Assembly (NCBI GenBank): GCA_046348585.1
Contig: JAXMDZ010000006.1
Coordinates: 1-64,000 of the forward strand
DNA from: JADZAI01 sp046348585
GTDB taxonomy: Bacteria; Pseudomonadota; Alphaproteobacteria; Micropepsales; Micropepsaceae
Length of the DNA: 64,000 nt
Direction of reading: 5' to 3'
Each line of letters begins with the position of its first letter. Positions within the stretch are counted from its first letter, which is position 1. Under the pieces are notes generated by a model, which was not told the DNA's origin, searched no databases, and was given only the letters and a program-made list of their open reading frames with translations. The translations under genes and the position numbers were made by a program. Below, one piece after another: positions 43,726 to 52,817 of the stretch.

Positions 43726-45233
43726 GGCGCTTCATGCGTGGCATAACGAACCTCATCCTCTGCGCGACTGTCGCCATGCTGGCGGGCGCCGCGCCGGCCT
43801 TTGCCGGCGATGACGGCGGCCCCGTGTCGAAGACCGTCGCGGTGCGCGACGGCGGCGACCGGCCGGCGAGCGAGCGCATCGTCCTTGGCCTCAACAAGGC
43901 CGCGATCATCGAGCTTCCCGCCGACGCGGCCGACGTTCTGGTCTCCAATCCCGCCATCGTCGATGCCATCGTCCGGACCCCGCGCCGCATCTACATCCTC
44001 GGCCTTACCGTCGGCCAGACGAACGCCTTCTTCTTCTCCGACTCGGGCAAGCAGCTGCTGAATCTCGAGATCCGGGTGGAGCGCGACATCGGTTCGCTCG
44101 GCGACATTCTCGCCAAGCACTTCCCGAATGCCTCGATCAAGGCGGAGAGCATCAACGACAACATCGTTCTGACCGGCATCGCGCCCTCGGCCTCGGTCGC
44201 CGAACAGGCGCGCGAGCTCGCCGCCCGCTATGTGGGCGCGCCGGAAAAAGTCCTCAACATGATCTCGATCTCCGGCCGCGAACAGGTGATGATCCGCGTC
44301 CGCGTCGCCGAGATGCAGCGTCTCGTCTCCAAACAGCTGGGCATCGACCTCAAGGCGATGGCTCTGGCCGGCGGCGTTCCGATCAATCTGTCGTCGAGCA
44401 ACGAATTCAGCCTGCTCGGCCGCGCGCTCGGTACGGGTTCGGGTACGGCAGGTCTTGTGCCGCCCGTTCCCTACGATCCCACAGGCGGCTCGGACCTCCG
44501 CACGGACGGCTATAACAACGTGGAAGGCACGATCCGCGCCATGGAGCGCGCCGGAATTCTGCGTCTTCTGTCGGAACCCAATCTGACGGCGATCTCCGGC
44601 GAGACGGCCAATTTCATGGCCGGCGGCGAGTTCCCCGTGCCGACCGGAATCGACGACAGCGGCAACGTGCGCATCGAGTTCAAGCCGTTCGGCGTCGGCC
44701 TTGCCTTCACGCCCGTCGTGCTGAGCGAGGGCCGCATCAGCCTCAAGGTCTCCTCCGAGGTCAGCGAGCTGACCGCCGAAGGCCAGCTCAACGTGCCCGG
44801 CTCCGTCTACCGTGCCGACAACGGCACGACGGTGACGACGCCCGGCATGACCATCCCCGGCATCCGCGTGCGCCGCGCCGAGACGACGCTCGAAATGCCC
44901 AGCGGCGGCGCGATGATGATGGCCGGTCTGCTGCGCGACGACTACAAGCAGGCAATCGACGGCTACCCGGGCCTCAAGGAGCTCCCGGTGCTGGGTGCGC
45001 TGTTCCGCAGCCGCGATTTCCAGATGAACCAGACCGAACTGGTCATCATCGTCTCCGCAATCCTGGTCGATCCGGTCTCCGGCAAGGAACTTTCCATGCC
45101 GACAACCGGCTTCGTGCCGGCGACGGATGCGCAGACCTATCTGAACGGTCAGGCGAACTCGACCTACACGACCAAGACCGTACCCGCGCCTGCCGGAGAC
45201 AAGCCGGCCGGCGGCGGATACATCATCGAATAG
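43722..45233 (+). CDS. cpaC: Outer-membrane secretin CpaC
   Basis: Protein of 503 aa. Signal peptide (MLAGAAPAFA), pilus-assembly N-domain (IIELPADAADVLVSNPAIVDA), a BON-like domain (SIKAESINDNIVLTG), then the secretin core (VMIRVRVAEMQRLVSKQLGI, LSEPNLTAISGETANFMAGGE with GEFPVPTG) and a C-terminal MNQTELVIIVSAILVDPV. It forms the outer-membrane pore for the Flp pilus. Start GTG 43722 overlaps the cpaB stop; ATG 43734 is the alternative. Confidence 0.96.
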   Translation: MRRFMRGITNLILCATVAMLAGAAPAFAGDDGGPVSKTVAVRDGGDRPASERIVLGLNKAAIIELPADAADVLVSNPAIVDAIVRTPRRIYILGLTVGQTNAFFFSDSGKQLLNLEIRVERDIGSLGDILAKHFPNASIKAESINDNIVLTGIAPSASVAEQARELAARYVGAPEKVLNMISISGREQVMIRVRVAEMQRLVSKQLGIDLKAMALAGGVPINLSSSNEFSLLGRALGTGSGTAGLVPPVPYDPTGGSDLRTDGYNNVEGTIRAMERAGILRLLSEPNLTAISGETANFMAGGEFPVPTGIDDSGNVRIEFKPFGVGLAFTPVVLSEGRISLKVSSEVSELTAEGQLNVPGSVYRADNGTTVTTPGMTIPGIRVRRAETTLEMPSGGAMMMAGLLRDDYKQAIDGYPGLKELPVLGALFRSRDFQMNQTELVIIVSAILVDPVSGKELSMPTTGFVPATDAQTYLNGQANSTYTTKTVPAPAGDKPAGGGYIIE

Positions 45234-45245
45234 CGAGGCACAGCC

Positions 45246-45938
45246 ATGACGCGTCTCTCCTCATCGATTCTGGCCCTGCCGCTGCTCGCCGCTCTCGGGG
45301 CATGCTCGTCCTCCTTCGAGGACCGCTATCAGGCGGCGTTGCCGGTGGAGCAGCGCCTTCCCTTCGAGATTTCGTCCCAGGTTACGGCCGTGAGTGTCGC
45401 AACTGACTCGCGTGGCCGGCTGACGCCGCAGGCGCAATCGGAGGTCGCGGGCCTTCTCCAGGCCTACAAGTCCGATGGCTCGGGCGTCATCCAGATCCAG
45501 CTCGCCAGCGGCGGCCGGAGTGCGGCCCAAGCCGAGGGCGAGATCCGCGATCTCGCCGCGATATACGGCATTCCGCGCAGCAACATCAGCGTCACCGGTA
45601 TGCCCGCCGACGCCGGCGGCGCGACGGTGCGCGTCGCCTATGCGCGCTATGTCGCTTCGGTGCCGGGATGCGAGAATCCGGACTGGAGCGAGAACCTGGC
45701 GATGACCTGGGACAACTCGACCTACCCGAATTTCGGCTGCTCGATGCAGAAGAACATGGCCGCGATGGCCGCCGATCCCCGCGATCTGCTACGGGCGCGC
45801 CCGATGGACACGGCTTCGGCCGAACGCCGTGACACGCGCGTCGGCAAGTACGAGAAGGGCGAGTCGCCTTCGGCGGCGCGTACGCCTGGCGACAGCGGAA
45901 AGGTCGCCGATACCAAGAGCGGTACCGAGAAGCAGTGA
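45246..45938 (+). CDS. cpaD: Pilus assembly lipoprotein CpaD
   Basis: Protein of 230 aa with a lipoprotein signal (LALPLLAALGAC, lipobox LGAC), then the CpaD domain: FEISSQVTAVSVATDS, RSAAQAEGEIRDLAAIYGI and ENPDWSENLAMTWDNSTYPNFGC, where the C-terminal NFGC motif is characteristic. A charged tail follows. Starts 12 bp after cpaC. It is thought to help target or stabilise the secretin. Confidence 0.94.
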   Translation: MTRLSSSILALPLLAALGACSSSFEDRYQAALPVEQRLPFEISSQVTAVSVATDSRGRLTPQAQSEVAGLLQAYKSDGSGVIQIQLASGGRSAAQAEGEIRDLAAIYGIPRSNISVTGMPADAGGATVRVAYARYVASVPGCENPDWSENLAMTWDNSTYPNFGCSMQKNMAAMAADPRDLLRARPMDTASAERRDTRVGKYEKGESPSAARTPGDSGKVADTKSGTEKQ

Positions 45939-45965
45939 CGGGCGGCATAGCCTGAGGACAACGAC

Positions 45966-47258
45966 ATGAGCACAGCCCAGCGCCCCTTTACCGCTCGAGA
46001 CGGCGACGAATTCGGCGTCGACCTCAAGGATCGTCCGGTCCCCAGGATCACGATCGCCGCCTTCTGCGAGTCGCCCGAAAACGGCGCGGTCATCCAGCGC
46101 GCCGCGCAGGACCGCCGCCTGGTCAAGACTCATGTTGCGGTCCATATGGGCGGCGTCGACACGGCGACCGAGCTCTATTCGGAATCGCCCACGCCGAACC
46201 TGCTGATCGTGGAGTCCCGCGAAACCGAGGCCGGGCCGCTGATGGCGCAGCTGGAGCGGTTGGCAGGCGTCTGCGATCCGGCGACCAAGGTCATTGTGGT
46301 CGGCGGCTCCAACGACATCACGCTCTATCGCGAACTGATCCGCCAGGGCATCAGCGAGTACCTGATGACCCCGCTTCACCCGATGCAGGTGATCGAGGCG
46401 ATCGCCAATCTCTACTCTGCGCCGGAATCCGAGCCGATCGGCAAGGTGTTCGCCTTCGCCGGCGCCAAGGGCGGCAGCGGTTCGTCCACGATCGCGCACA
46501 ATTTCGCCTGGGCGCTGTCCACCCAGGTCGGCATCGCCGCCACGCTGGTCGATCTCGATCTCCCCTTCGGCACCGCCGGCCTCGATTTCAACCAGGATCC
46601 GGTCAAGGGCGTCGCCGATGCGCTGCTCGCCCCGGAACGCCTCGACGATCTGCTGCTTGAGCGGCTTCTGGTGCGGGCAGGCGAGAAGCTGCACCTATTC
46701 GCCGCGCCGGCCGTTCTCGATCGCGACTACGACATCGATCCGCAGTCGTTCGACACGGTCATGGATATCGTCCGCGCCTCTTCGCCGGCCGTCGTGGTCG
46801 ACGTGCCCCACGGCTGGAACGCCTGGACGCGCCAGACGCTGATGGGCGCCGACGAGATCATCGTCACCGCGACCCCGGACCTCGCCTCGCTGCGCAACGC
46901 CAAGAACATCTTCGATGTCTTCACGTCGGCGCGCCCCAACGACGCCAAGCCGCGCCTGATCCTCAATCAGGTCGGCGTGGTGAAGCGCCCTGAGATTCCG
47001 GTCAAGGATTTCGGCGAGGCCCTCGGCGTCGAGCCGATCCTCGTGCTGCCGTTCGATCCGCAGCTCTTCGGCACCGCCGCGAACAACGGCCAGATGCTGG
47101 CGCAGCTCAATGCGCAGTCGCGCGCCGCCCAGGGCTTCCTGCATGTCGCCCGGCTGCTGACGGGGCGCGAAAGCGCGCCCGAATCCAAGGGCAAGCGCGA
47201 CTCCATCTTCAAGTTCCTGGGCGCCCTCAACAAGAAGCCCATGAAGAAGGCGGGGTAA
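45966..47258 (+). CDS. cpaE: Pilus localisation ATPase CpaE (MinD/ParA-like)
   Basis: Protein of 430 aa. The N-terminal receiver-like pseudo domain (about 25-150, for example LLIVESRETEAGPLMAQL) lacks a clear phospho-acceptor. A ParA/MinD ATPase follows with the deviant Walker A FAGAKGGSGSSTIAHN (about 163-178), LVDLDLPFGTAGLDF and ADEIIVTATPDLASLRNAKN. In Caulobacter CpaE is polar and positions the pilus machinery. Starts 27 bp after cpaD; cpaF follows after 3 bp. Confidence 0.95.
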   Translation: MSTAQRPFTARDGDEFGVDLKDRPVPRITIAAFCESPENGAVIQRAAQDRRLVKTHVAVHMGGVDTATELYSESPTPNLLIVESRETEAGPLMAQLERLAGVCDPATKVIVVGGSNDITLYRELIRQGISEYLMTPLHPMQVIEAIANLYSAPESEPIGKVFAFAGAKGGSGSSTIAHNFAWALSTQVGIAATLVDLDLPFGTAGLDFNQDPVKGVADALLAPERLDDLLLERLLVRAGEKLHLFAAPAVLDRDYDIDPQSFDTVMDIVRASSPAVVVDVPHGWNAWTRQTLMGADEIIVTATPDLASLRNAKNIFDVFTSARPNDAKPRLILNQVGVVKRPEIPVKDFGEALGVEPILVLPFDPQLFGTAANNGQMLAQLNAQSRAAQGFLHVARLLTGRESAPESKGKRDSIFKFLGALNKKPMKKAG

Positions 47259-47261
47259 GAG

Positions 47262-48743
47262 ATGTTCGGCAAGCGCTCAGGGGGAGATGCGCTCAGCCCG
47301 CGCTCGCCGGTCGCCAGACCGGCTGCGCCGCCGCCCCCGCCTGCCGCCGATCGCCCCGCGCAGCCCGCGGCCGCCGCTCCGCCCAAGCCCACGGCCCCCC
47401 GGCCTTCCGCGCCCAAGCCGCCCCCCAAGGCGCCGACCCCCGTGGCGGTCGAGTCGCGTTCGGAGGGCTACTATCAGATCAAGACGACGATCTTCAACGC
47501 GCTGATCGACACGATCGACCTCGCCCAGCTGGCGCAGCTGGACGCGGAATCGGCGCGTGAAGAAATCCGCGACATCGTCAACGAGATCATCTCGATCAAG
47601 AACGTCGTGATGTCCATCGCCGAGCAGGAAACACTGCTCCAGGACATCTGCAACGACGTGCTCGGCTATGGCCCGCTGGAGCCGTTGCTGGCGCGCGACG
47701 ACATCGCCGACATCATGGTCAACGGCGCCGAACGGGTGTTCATCGAAGTCGGCGGCAAGGTCCAGCTGACCAATATCCGCTTCCGCGACAACGGGCAGCT
47801 GATGAACATTTGTCAGCGCATCGTCAGCCAGGTCGGCCGGCGCGTCGACGAAAGCTCGCCGATCTGCGACGCGCGCCTCCTCGACGGCAGCCGCGTCAAC
47901 GTGATCTCGCCGCCGCTCGCCATCGACGGCCCGACGCTCACCATTCGTAAGTTCAAGAAGGACAAGCTGAAGCTTCCCGATCTGGTGAAGTTCGGCTCGA
48001 TCTCCGAGCCCGGCGCCAAGGTGCTGGAGATCATCGGCGCCAGCCGCTGCAACACCATCATTTCGGGCGGCACGGGCTCCGGCAAGACCACGCTGCTCAA
48101 CTGTCTGACCGCCTATATCGAGCAGGACGAGCGCGTCATCACCTGCGAGGACGCGGCCGAACTCCAGCTGCAGCAGCCGCACGTGGTGCGCCTCGAAACG
48201 CGTCCGCCGAACCTGGAAGGGACCGGCGAAATCACCATGCGCGATCTGGTGAAGAACTGCCTTCGTATGCGCCCCGAACGCATCATCGTCGGCGAGGTCC
48301 GCGGACCCGAGGCGTTCGACCTCCTGCAGGCCATGAACACGGGCCATGACGGCTCGATGGGAACGCTTCACGCCAACAGCCCGCGCGAAGCCCTCAGCCG
48401 TATGGAGTCCATGATCACCATGGGCGGATATGCGCTGCCGTCCAAGACAATCCGCGAGATGATCGTCGCCGCCGTCGACGTCATCGTTCAGGCGGCGCGT
48501 CTGCGCGACGGTTCGCGCCGCATCACCCACATCACCGAAGTACTGGGGATGGAAGGCGATGTCATCGTGACGCAGGATCTCTTCGTCTACGAGATCACCG
48601 GCGAAGACGAGCAGGGCCGCGTCATCGGCACGCACCGTTCCACGGGCATCTCGCGCCCGGCCTTCTGGGACCGCGCCCGCTATTTCAATCTTGAACGCGA
48701 CCTAGCGATGGCGCTCGACGCCGCCCACGGCCACGGCAGCTAG
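47262..48743 (+). CDS. cpaF: Pilus assembly/retraction ATPase CpaF (TadA)
   Basis: Protein of 493 aa. A Pro/Ala-rich disordered N-terminus (about 10-65), then the secretion ATPase: N-domain with DIADIMVNGAERVFIE, Walker A IISGGTGSGKTTLLN (about 266-280), Asp box ITCEDAAELQLQQPHVVRLE, and Walker B with the His box RPERIIVGEVRGPEAFD...TGHDGSMGTLHANS. In Caulobacter this single motor drives both extension and retraction. Ends 14 bp before tadB. Confidence 0.97.
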   Translation: MFGKRSGGDALSPRSPVARPAAPPPPPAADRPAQPAAAAPPKPTAPRPSAPKPPPKAPTPVAVESRSEGYYQIKTTIFNALIDTIDLAQLAQLDAESAREEIRDIVNEIISIKNVVMSIAEQETLLQDICNDVLGYGPLEPLLARDDIADIMVNGAERVFIEVGGKVQLTNIRFRDNGQLMNICQRIVSQVGRRVDESSPICDARLLDGSRVNVISPPLAIDGPTLTIRKFKKDKLKLPDLVKFGSISEPGAKVLEIIGASRCNTIISGGTGSGKTTLLNCLTAYIEQDERVITCEDAAELQLQQPHVVRLETRPPNLEGTGEITMRDLVKNCLRMRPERIIVGEVRGPEAFDLLQAMNTGHDGSMGTLHANSPREALSRMESMITMGGYALPSKTIREMIVAAVDVIVQAARLRDGSRRITHITEVLGMEGDVIVTQDLFVYEITGEDEQGRVIGTHRSTGISRPAFWDRARYFNLERDLAMALDAAHGHGS

Positions 48744-48757
48744 ACGGGGAAGGCGAC

Positions 48758-49744
48758 ATGGACACGACCACCATCGCCGTCATCGGGCTGGGAGCGCTGG
48801 CCCTGGTCGCGGGCGGCTTCGCGCTCGCCGGCGGCAGCGGCGACAACGCTTCCAAACGCATCGCGGCTGCGACGGCGCGTTCGCCGGCGCTTAAGGGCCG
48901 CGGCGGCGGAGCCAGCGCCGCCGATCCCGCCGATCGCCGCCGCAAGCAGGTCGCCGAAACGCTGAAGGAGCTCGAGCGCAAGGCGGCGCAGCAGAAGGCG
49001 CGGCTCACCGTCAAGCAGATGATCGAGCAGGCCGGGCTATCCATGCCGGTCTCACGCTTCTGGATCATCTCTGCCCTCGTCGGTGCCCTCTTCGCCTTTT
49101 TCGCCTATGTGAAGACAGGGTCGCCCTTCATCGGGGCCGGCGCCGGGTTCGCCGCCGCCTTCGGTCTTCCGCGCTGGGTGGTCCTGTTCCTGCGAAGCCG
49201 CCGCCAGAAGTTCTTCCTCGTCGAGTTTGCCAACGCGATCGACATCATCGTGCGCGGCATCAAGTCGGGTCTTCCGCTCAATGACTGTCTGCGCGTCATC
49301 GGCCAGGAATCGCCCGATCCGGTCGGCAGCGAATTCCGGCTGCTGCTCGAAAATCTGCGCGTCGGCATCACGCTGGAGGACGCGCTCAAGCGCTTCTACG
49401 ACCGGATGCCGGTCGCCGAGGTCAATTTCTTCCAGATCGTGCTCGCCATCCAGCAGAAGGCGGGCGGCAACCTCTCTGAAGCGCTTGGCAATCTCTCGGG
49501 CGTGTTGCGCGACCGCAAGCGGCTTCAGGGCAAGATCAAGGCGCTGTCGTCGGAAGCAAAGTCGTCGGCCGCGATCATCGGTTCGCTGCCTGTGGTCATG
49601 CTCGGTCTCGTTTATTCGACGTCGCCCGACTACATCATGCCGCTCTTCACCGAGCGTTCCGGCAACATGATCCTGTTCGGCTGTGTGGGCTGGATGGGTC
49701 TTGGCGTGCTGGTGATGAAAAAGATGATCGCGTTCAAGGTCTAG
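48758..49744 (+). CDS. tadB: Inner-membrane platform protein TadB
   Basis: Protein of 328 aa of the type II secretion F-domain family. N-terminal TM (IAVIGLGALALVAGGFALAGG), a second TM pair around residue 110, the cytoplasmic F domain with VEFANAIDIIVRGIKSGLPL and QIVLAIQQKAGGNLSEALGN, and a C-terminal TM. It pairs with TadC as the platform that CpaF acts on. Frame intact; adjacent to cpaF and tadC. Confidence 0.95.
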   Translation: MDTTTIAVIGLGALALVAGGFALAGGSGDNASKRIAAATARSPALKGRGGGASAADPADRRRKQVAETLKELERKAAQQKARLTVKQMIEQAGLSMPVSRFWIISALVGALFAFFAYVKTGSPFIGAGAGFAAAFGLPRWVVLFLRSRRQKFFLVEFANAIDIIVRGIKSGLPLNDCLRVIGQESPDPVGSEFRLLLENLRVGITLEDALKRFYDRMPVAEVNFFQIVLAIQQKAGGNLSEALGNLSGVLRDRKRLQGKIKALSSEAKSSAAIIGSLPVVMLGLVYSTSPDYIMPLFTERSGNMILFGCVGWMGLGVLVMKKMIAFKV

Positions 49745-49753
49745 GAGAACGCC

Positions 49754-50713
49754 GTGAGTATCGTCGACCGCTTCTTCGATCCCCAGTTTCTCGGCGCGCT
49801 GTTGGCGGGGCTGGCGGTGTTCGCGACCGTCCTCACGCTCGCCGCGCCGCTTCTGAAGGGGGATCGTCTCGCTGGCCGGTTGAAGGCGGTTTCGGAGCAT
49901 CGCGATGCGCTCCGCCGCCGCCAGATGGAAGAACTCAACAAGAAGGCGAATATCCGCGGCCAGCAGGTCGACTTCATGAAGCGGGCGGTCGACCAGCTCA
50001 AGCTCCAGAACCTGCTCGAAACGCCTGGCATCCGAGAGAAGCTCTCTGCGGCCGGCTACCGCGGCCAGGGCCCGGTCTATGCCTTCCTGTTCTTCCGGTT
50101 CGCCATGCCGCTGCTGCTGATGGCGGGCGCGGCAGTCTATTTCTTCGTGCTCGCCAAGGGCGAAATGCCGATGCTGAACAAGATCGTGTTCACGCTCGGG
50201 GCCGGCGCGGCGGGCTTCTATGTGCCCGATCTCTATCTAAAGAACGTCACGGCGAAGCGCCAGGAATCGATCATGCGGGCCTTCCCGGACGCGCTCGATC
50301 TTCTGCTGATCTGCGTCGAGTCCGGCATGTCGATCGAGGCGGCGTTCAACCGGGTCGCCGGCGAGGTCGGCTCGCAGTCGGTCGAACTCGCCGAGGAGTT
50401 CTCGCTGCTGACGGCCGAACTGTCCTATCTGCCGGATCGCCGGCAGGCCTACGACAATCTCGCCAAGCGCTGCGCCCATCCCGGCGTCAAGGCGGTCTGT
50501 ACCGCGCTCAATCAGGCCGAAAAATACGGTACGCCGCTCGCTTCGGCGCTGCGCGTGATGGCGCTGGAAAACCGGGAGCTGCGCATGCAGGCGGCCGAGG
50601 AAAAGGCGGCGTCGCTGCCTGCGAAGCTCACCGTGCCGATGATCCTGTTCTTCCTGCCGCCCCTCTTTGTGGTCATCCTCGGGCCGGCGGTGATGAAGGT
50701 CTCTGCGATGTAG
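49754..50713 (+). CDS. tadC: Inner-membrane platform protein TadC
   Basis: Protein of 319 aa, start GTG 49754, 9 bp after tadB. TM segments near residues 10-35 and 105-155, then the F domain with IMRAFPDALDLLLICVESGMSIEAAFNRVAGEVG (quoted partly: DLLLICVESGMSIEAAF) and ELSYLPDRRQAYDNLAKRC, and the C-terminal TM ending FVVILGPAVMKVSAM. Last gene of the operon; it converges on tadD with only 15 bp between stops and no clear terminator. Confidence 0.95.
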   Translation: MSIVDRFFDPQFLGALLAGLAVFATVLTLAAPLLKGDRLAGRLKAVSEHRDALRRRQMEELNKKANIRGQQVDFMKRAVDQLKLQNLLETPGIREKLSAAGYRGQGPVYAFLFFRFAMPLLLMAGAAVYFFVLAKGEMPMLNKIVFTLGAGAAGFYVPDLYLKNVTAKRQESIMRAFPDALDLLLICVESGMSIEAAFNRVAGEVGSQSVELAEEFSLLTAELSYLPDRRQAYDNLAKRCAHPGVKAVCTALNQAEKYGTPLASALRVMALENRELRMQAAEEKAASLPAKLTVPMILFFLPPLFVVILGPAVMKVSAM

Positions 50714-50728
50714 CTCGCCTGCGCGGCG

Positions 50729-51613
50729 TCAGTTCGACCCGCGCAGGTCGGACGCGCCCGCACCCGTCGCCATCGAACGCGGCTCGCCGGTCGCCGGCGG
50801 CGTCTCGGGCTCCGCCTTCGCCGGCGCATCGGCCGATGGCTTCAGGGCAGGCACTTCCTCTGCGGCCGCGACCGGCTTGGGCGCGGTCTCGGGCTTCGGC
50901 GCCGCCTCGGCTTCGGCGGCCCCACCCGGAACGTCCGACACAAGCGCCAGATTGGCCTGCACGCGCGGATCGGCCCCAGGCGCCGCGGCCGCCATGCGCA
51001 GATATTTCGCGGCGTTGGGTTTGTCGCCGGCCATCAGGTAGCTGAGGCCCATATTGTTGAGGATGGCCGGGTTGTTAGGGGAAATTTCCAGCGCCATCTC
51101 ATAGCTTTTCAGCGCATTGGCGTAGTCGCCCAGCTGATCGTACGCGACGCCCTGGGCGACCAGGATCGACCAGTCGTCGGGCTTCATCTGGCGGGCCTGG
51201 GCGAGCACCGGCAGCGCGTCGCGCGGCCGCCCGGCCGCCACCAGCGATTTGCCGTATTCGCCGACGAGGTCGGGCTGGCCCGGCTGGCGGGCGAGGCATT
51301 CTTCCAGATATTCGACCGCGCGCTCGTTCGAGCCGATGCCGCGCAGGGCCTTGGCGAACTGGACCGAAACCGAAACGTCGTCCGGCTCCAGCTCGGTGCG
51401 CTGCGCCCAATAGGCGGCCCGGCCGATCGGATCCTCAGGGACCGGGCGCGCCTTCAGTTCGGCCAGCGCCTGTTCGCGCGAGGGTCCGGCATCGGTCGCG
51501 GCGGCGCTGGGGGCGGCCGGCCCGTCGGCGGCGCAGGCGGTGAGCGCGCTGGCGGCGAGCAGGATGGCGGCGAGGCGAAGCGGCCGGCGCGACGGCGCGT
51601 GCGCAACGGACAT
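50729..51613 (-). CDS. tadD: TPR lipoprotein TadD
   Basis: Protein of 294 aa. Lipoprotein signal (LAAILLAASALTAC), then tetratricopeptide repeats between about residues 65 and 215 (for example SVQFAKALRGIGSNERAVEYL, NALKSYEMALEISPNNPAILNNMGLSYL in part), and an acidic Pro/Ala tail. TadD is an outer-membrane accessory lipoprotein of Flp pilus secretion. Transcribed against the cpa-tad operon. A TCAA-N7-TTAA box lies 53 bp upstream of its start. Confidence 0.93.
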   Translation of the reverse strand: MSVAHAPSRRPLRLAAILLAASALTACAADGPAAPSAAATDAGPSREQALAELKARPVPEDPIGRAAYWAQRTELEPDDVSVSVQFAKALRGIGSNERAVEYLEECLARQPGQPDLVGEYGKSLVAAGRPRDALPVLAQARQMKPDDWSILVAQGVAYDQLGDYANALKSYEMALEISPNNPAILNNMGLSYLMAGDKPNAAKYLRMAAAAPGADPRVQANLALVSDVPGGAAEAEAAPKPETAPKPVAAAEEVPALKPSADAPAKAEPETPPATGEPRSMATGAGASDLRGSN

Positions 51614-51665
51614 GGGGCGTGACTCCGGACGGTGCGAATTGCCGGGTCAGTTTCGTTAACGCGCG

Positions 51666-51680
51666 TCAAGAAAGTCTTAA
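51666..51680. promoter_or_regulatory. Near-consensus CtrA-type box upstream of tadD
   Basis: TCAAGAAAGTCTTAA, one mismatch to TTAA-N7-TTAA, in the divergent gap between tadD (start 51613) and the TAXI gene (start 51774). Position supports coordinated control with the cpa operon; a chance match is possible. Confidence 0.4.
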
Positions 51681-51773
51681 ATTTTCGGCTCCGGCGGCGT
51701 CCTGACGCGGCCAATGACTTTTTGCCGCCGCGATTGCGGGTCTATAGTGGACGCGAACCCGGATTTTCCCGCG

Positions 51774-52799
51774 ATGCGCCGTCTCCGCTCCCTTGCGATC
51801 CTCGCCACCGCCGCCGTCGCGGCGATGGCGGTCGCGCTGGGCATGACGACGCCGCCCGGCGAGGCGCCCGAGCGCGTCGCCTTCCAGATCGCCACGGGCT
51901 CCAGCTCGGGCACCTATTACCCGATCGGCCAGATGCTGGCCTCGCTGATCAGCCATCCGCCCGGCGTCGCCCGCTGCGAGTCGGAGGGGCGCTGCGGCCC
52001 GATCGGCCTCATCGCCGCCGCCCGCGCCTCGGAAGGCTCGATCGCCAATGTCCGCGCCGTCAACGAAGGCCGCGTCACCTCCGGCCTCGCCCAGGCCGAC
52101 ATCGCCGCCGACGCCTTCGCCGGAACCGGGGTCTTCAAGGCCGACGGCAAGGCCGCCAATCTGCGGGCGATCGCCGCGCTGTTTCCGGAGACCGTCCACA
52201 TCGTCGTGATGGCCGACTCCAAGATCGAGGCGGTGAAGGACCTCAAGGGCAAGCGCGTCTCGATCGACGCGGCGGGCTCGGGCACCAACGCCATGGCCCG
52301 CGCCGTGCTGGGCGCCTACAAGCTGACCGAGAAGCGGGTGAAGTTCGCCTTCGAGAACGCCGACCGCTCGCTGGAGATGCTCCAGTCGGGCGAGCTCGAC
52401 GCCTTCTTCTTCGTGGGCGGCGCGCCGCTCGGCGTCGTCGAGGAACTGGCCGCCGCCGGCAAGATCCGGCTGATCCCGCTGGAGGGCAAGGAGATCGACG
52501 CGCTGGTCGCCAAGGCCCCCTACATGACCAAGGCCGAAATCCCGGCCGGCACTTATCGCAACATGCCCGCCGTGCCCTCGATCGAGGTGCGGGCGATCTG
52601 GCTGGTCAATGCCGACGTGCCCAACGATCTGGTCTTCGCCATCGTCCGGGCGCTGTTCCACCCCGACAATCGGGGCCTTCTGGATTCGGGCCACCCCAAG
52701 GGCAAGCTGATCCGCCTGGAAACGGCGCGCGACGGCCTGCCAGTGCCGCTGCACCCCGGCGCCGAGGCCTATTACGCCTCGCTCGACAAGCCGAACTGA
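51774..52799 (+). CDS. TAXI family TRAP transporter substrate-binding protein
   Basis: Protein of 341 aa. Signal/anchor ILATAAVAAMAVALGM, then the TAXI pattern: FQIATGSSSGTYYPIGQMLASLI, SEGSIANVRAVNEGRVTSGLAQADIA (in part), LFPETVHIVVMAD, KGKRVSIDAAGSGTNAMARAVL (in part) and MLQSGELDAFFFVGGAPL. It binds a solute (often a dicarboxylate or amino acid) for a TRAP transporter. No DctQ/DctM-type permease gene is nearby, so it is an orphan. Start ATG 51774 was chosen for the signal segment. Confidence 0.9.
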   Translation: MRRLRSLAILATAAVAAMAVALGMTTPPGEAPERVAFQIATGSSSGTYYPIGQMLASLISHPPGVARCESEGRCGPIGLIAAARASEGSIANVRAVNEGRVTSGLAQADIAADAFAGTGVFKADGKAANLRAIAALFPETVHIVVMADSKIEAVKDLKGKRVSIDAAGSGTNAMARAVLGAYKLTEKRVKFAFENADRSLEMLQSGELDAFFFVGGAPLGVVEELAAAGKIRLIPLEGKEIDALVAKAPYMTKAEIPAGTYRNMPAVPSIEVRAIWLVNADVPNDLVFAIVRALFHPDNRGLLDSGHPKGKLIRLETARDGLPVPLHPGAEAYYASLDKPN

Positions 52800-52817
52800 G
52801 AGAGGCCGCGAGGCCCC

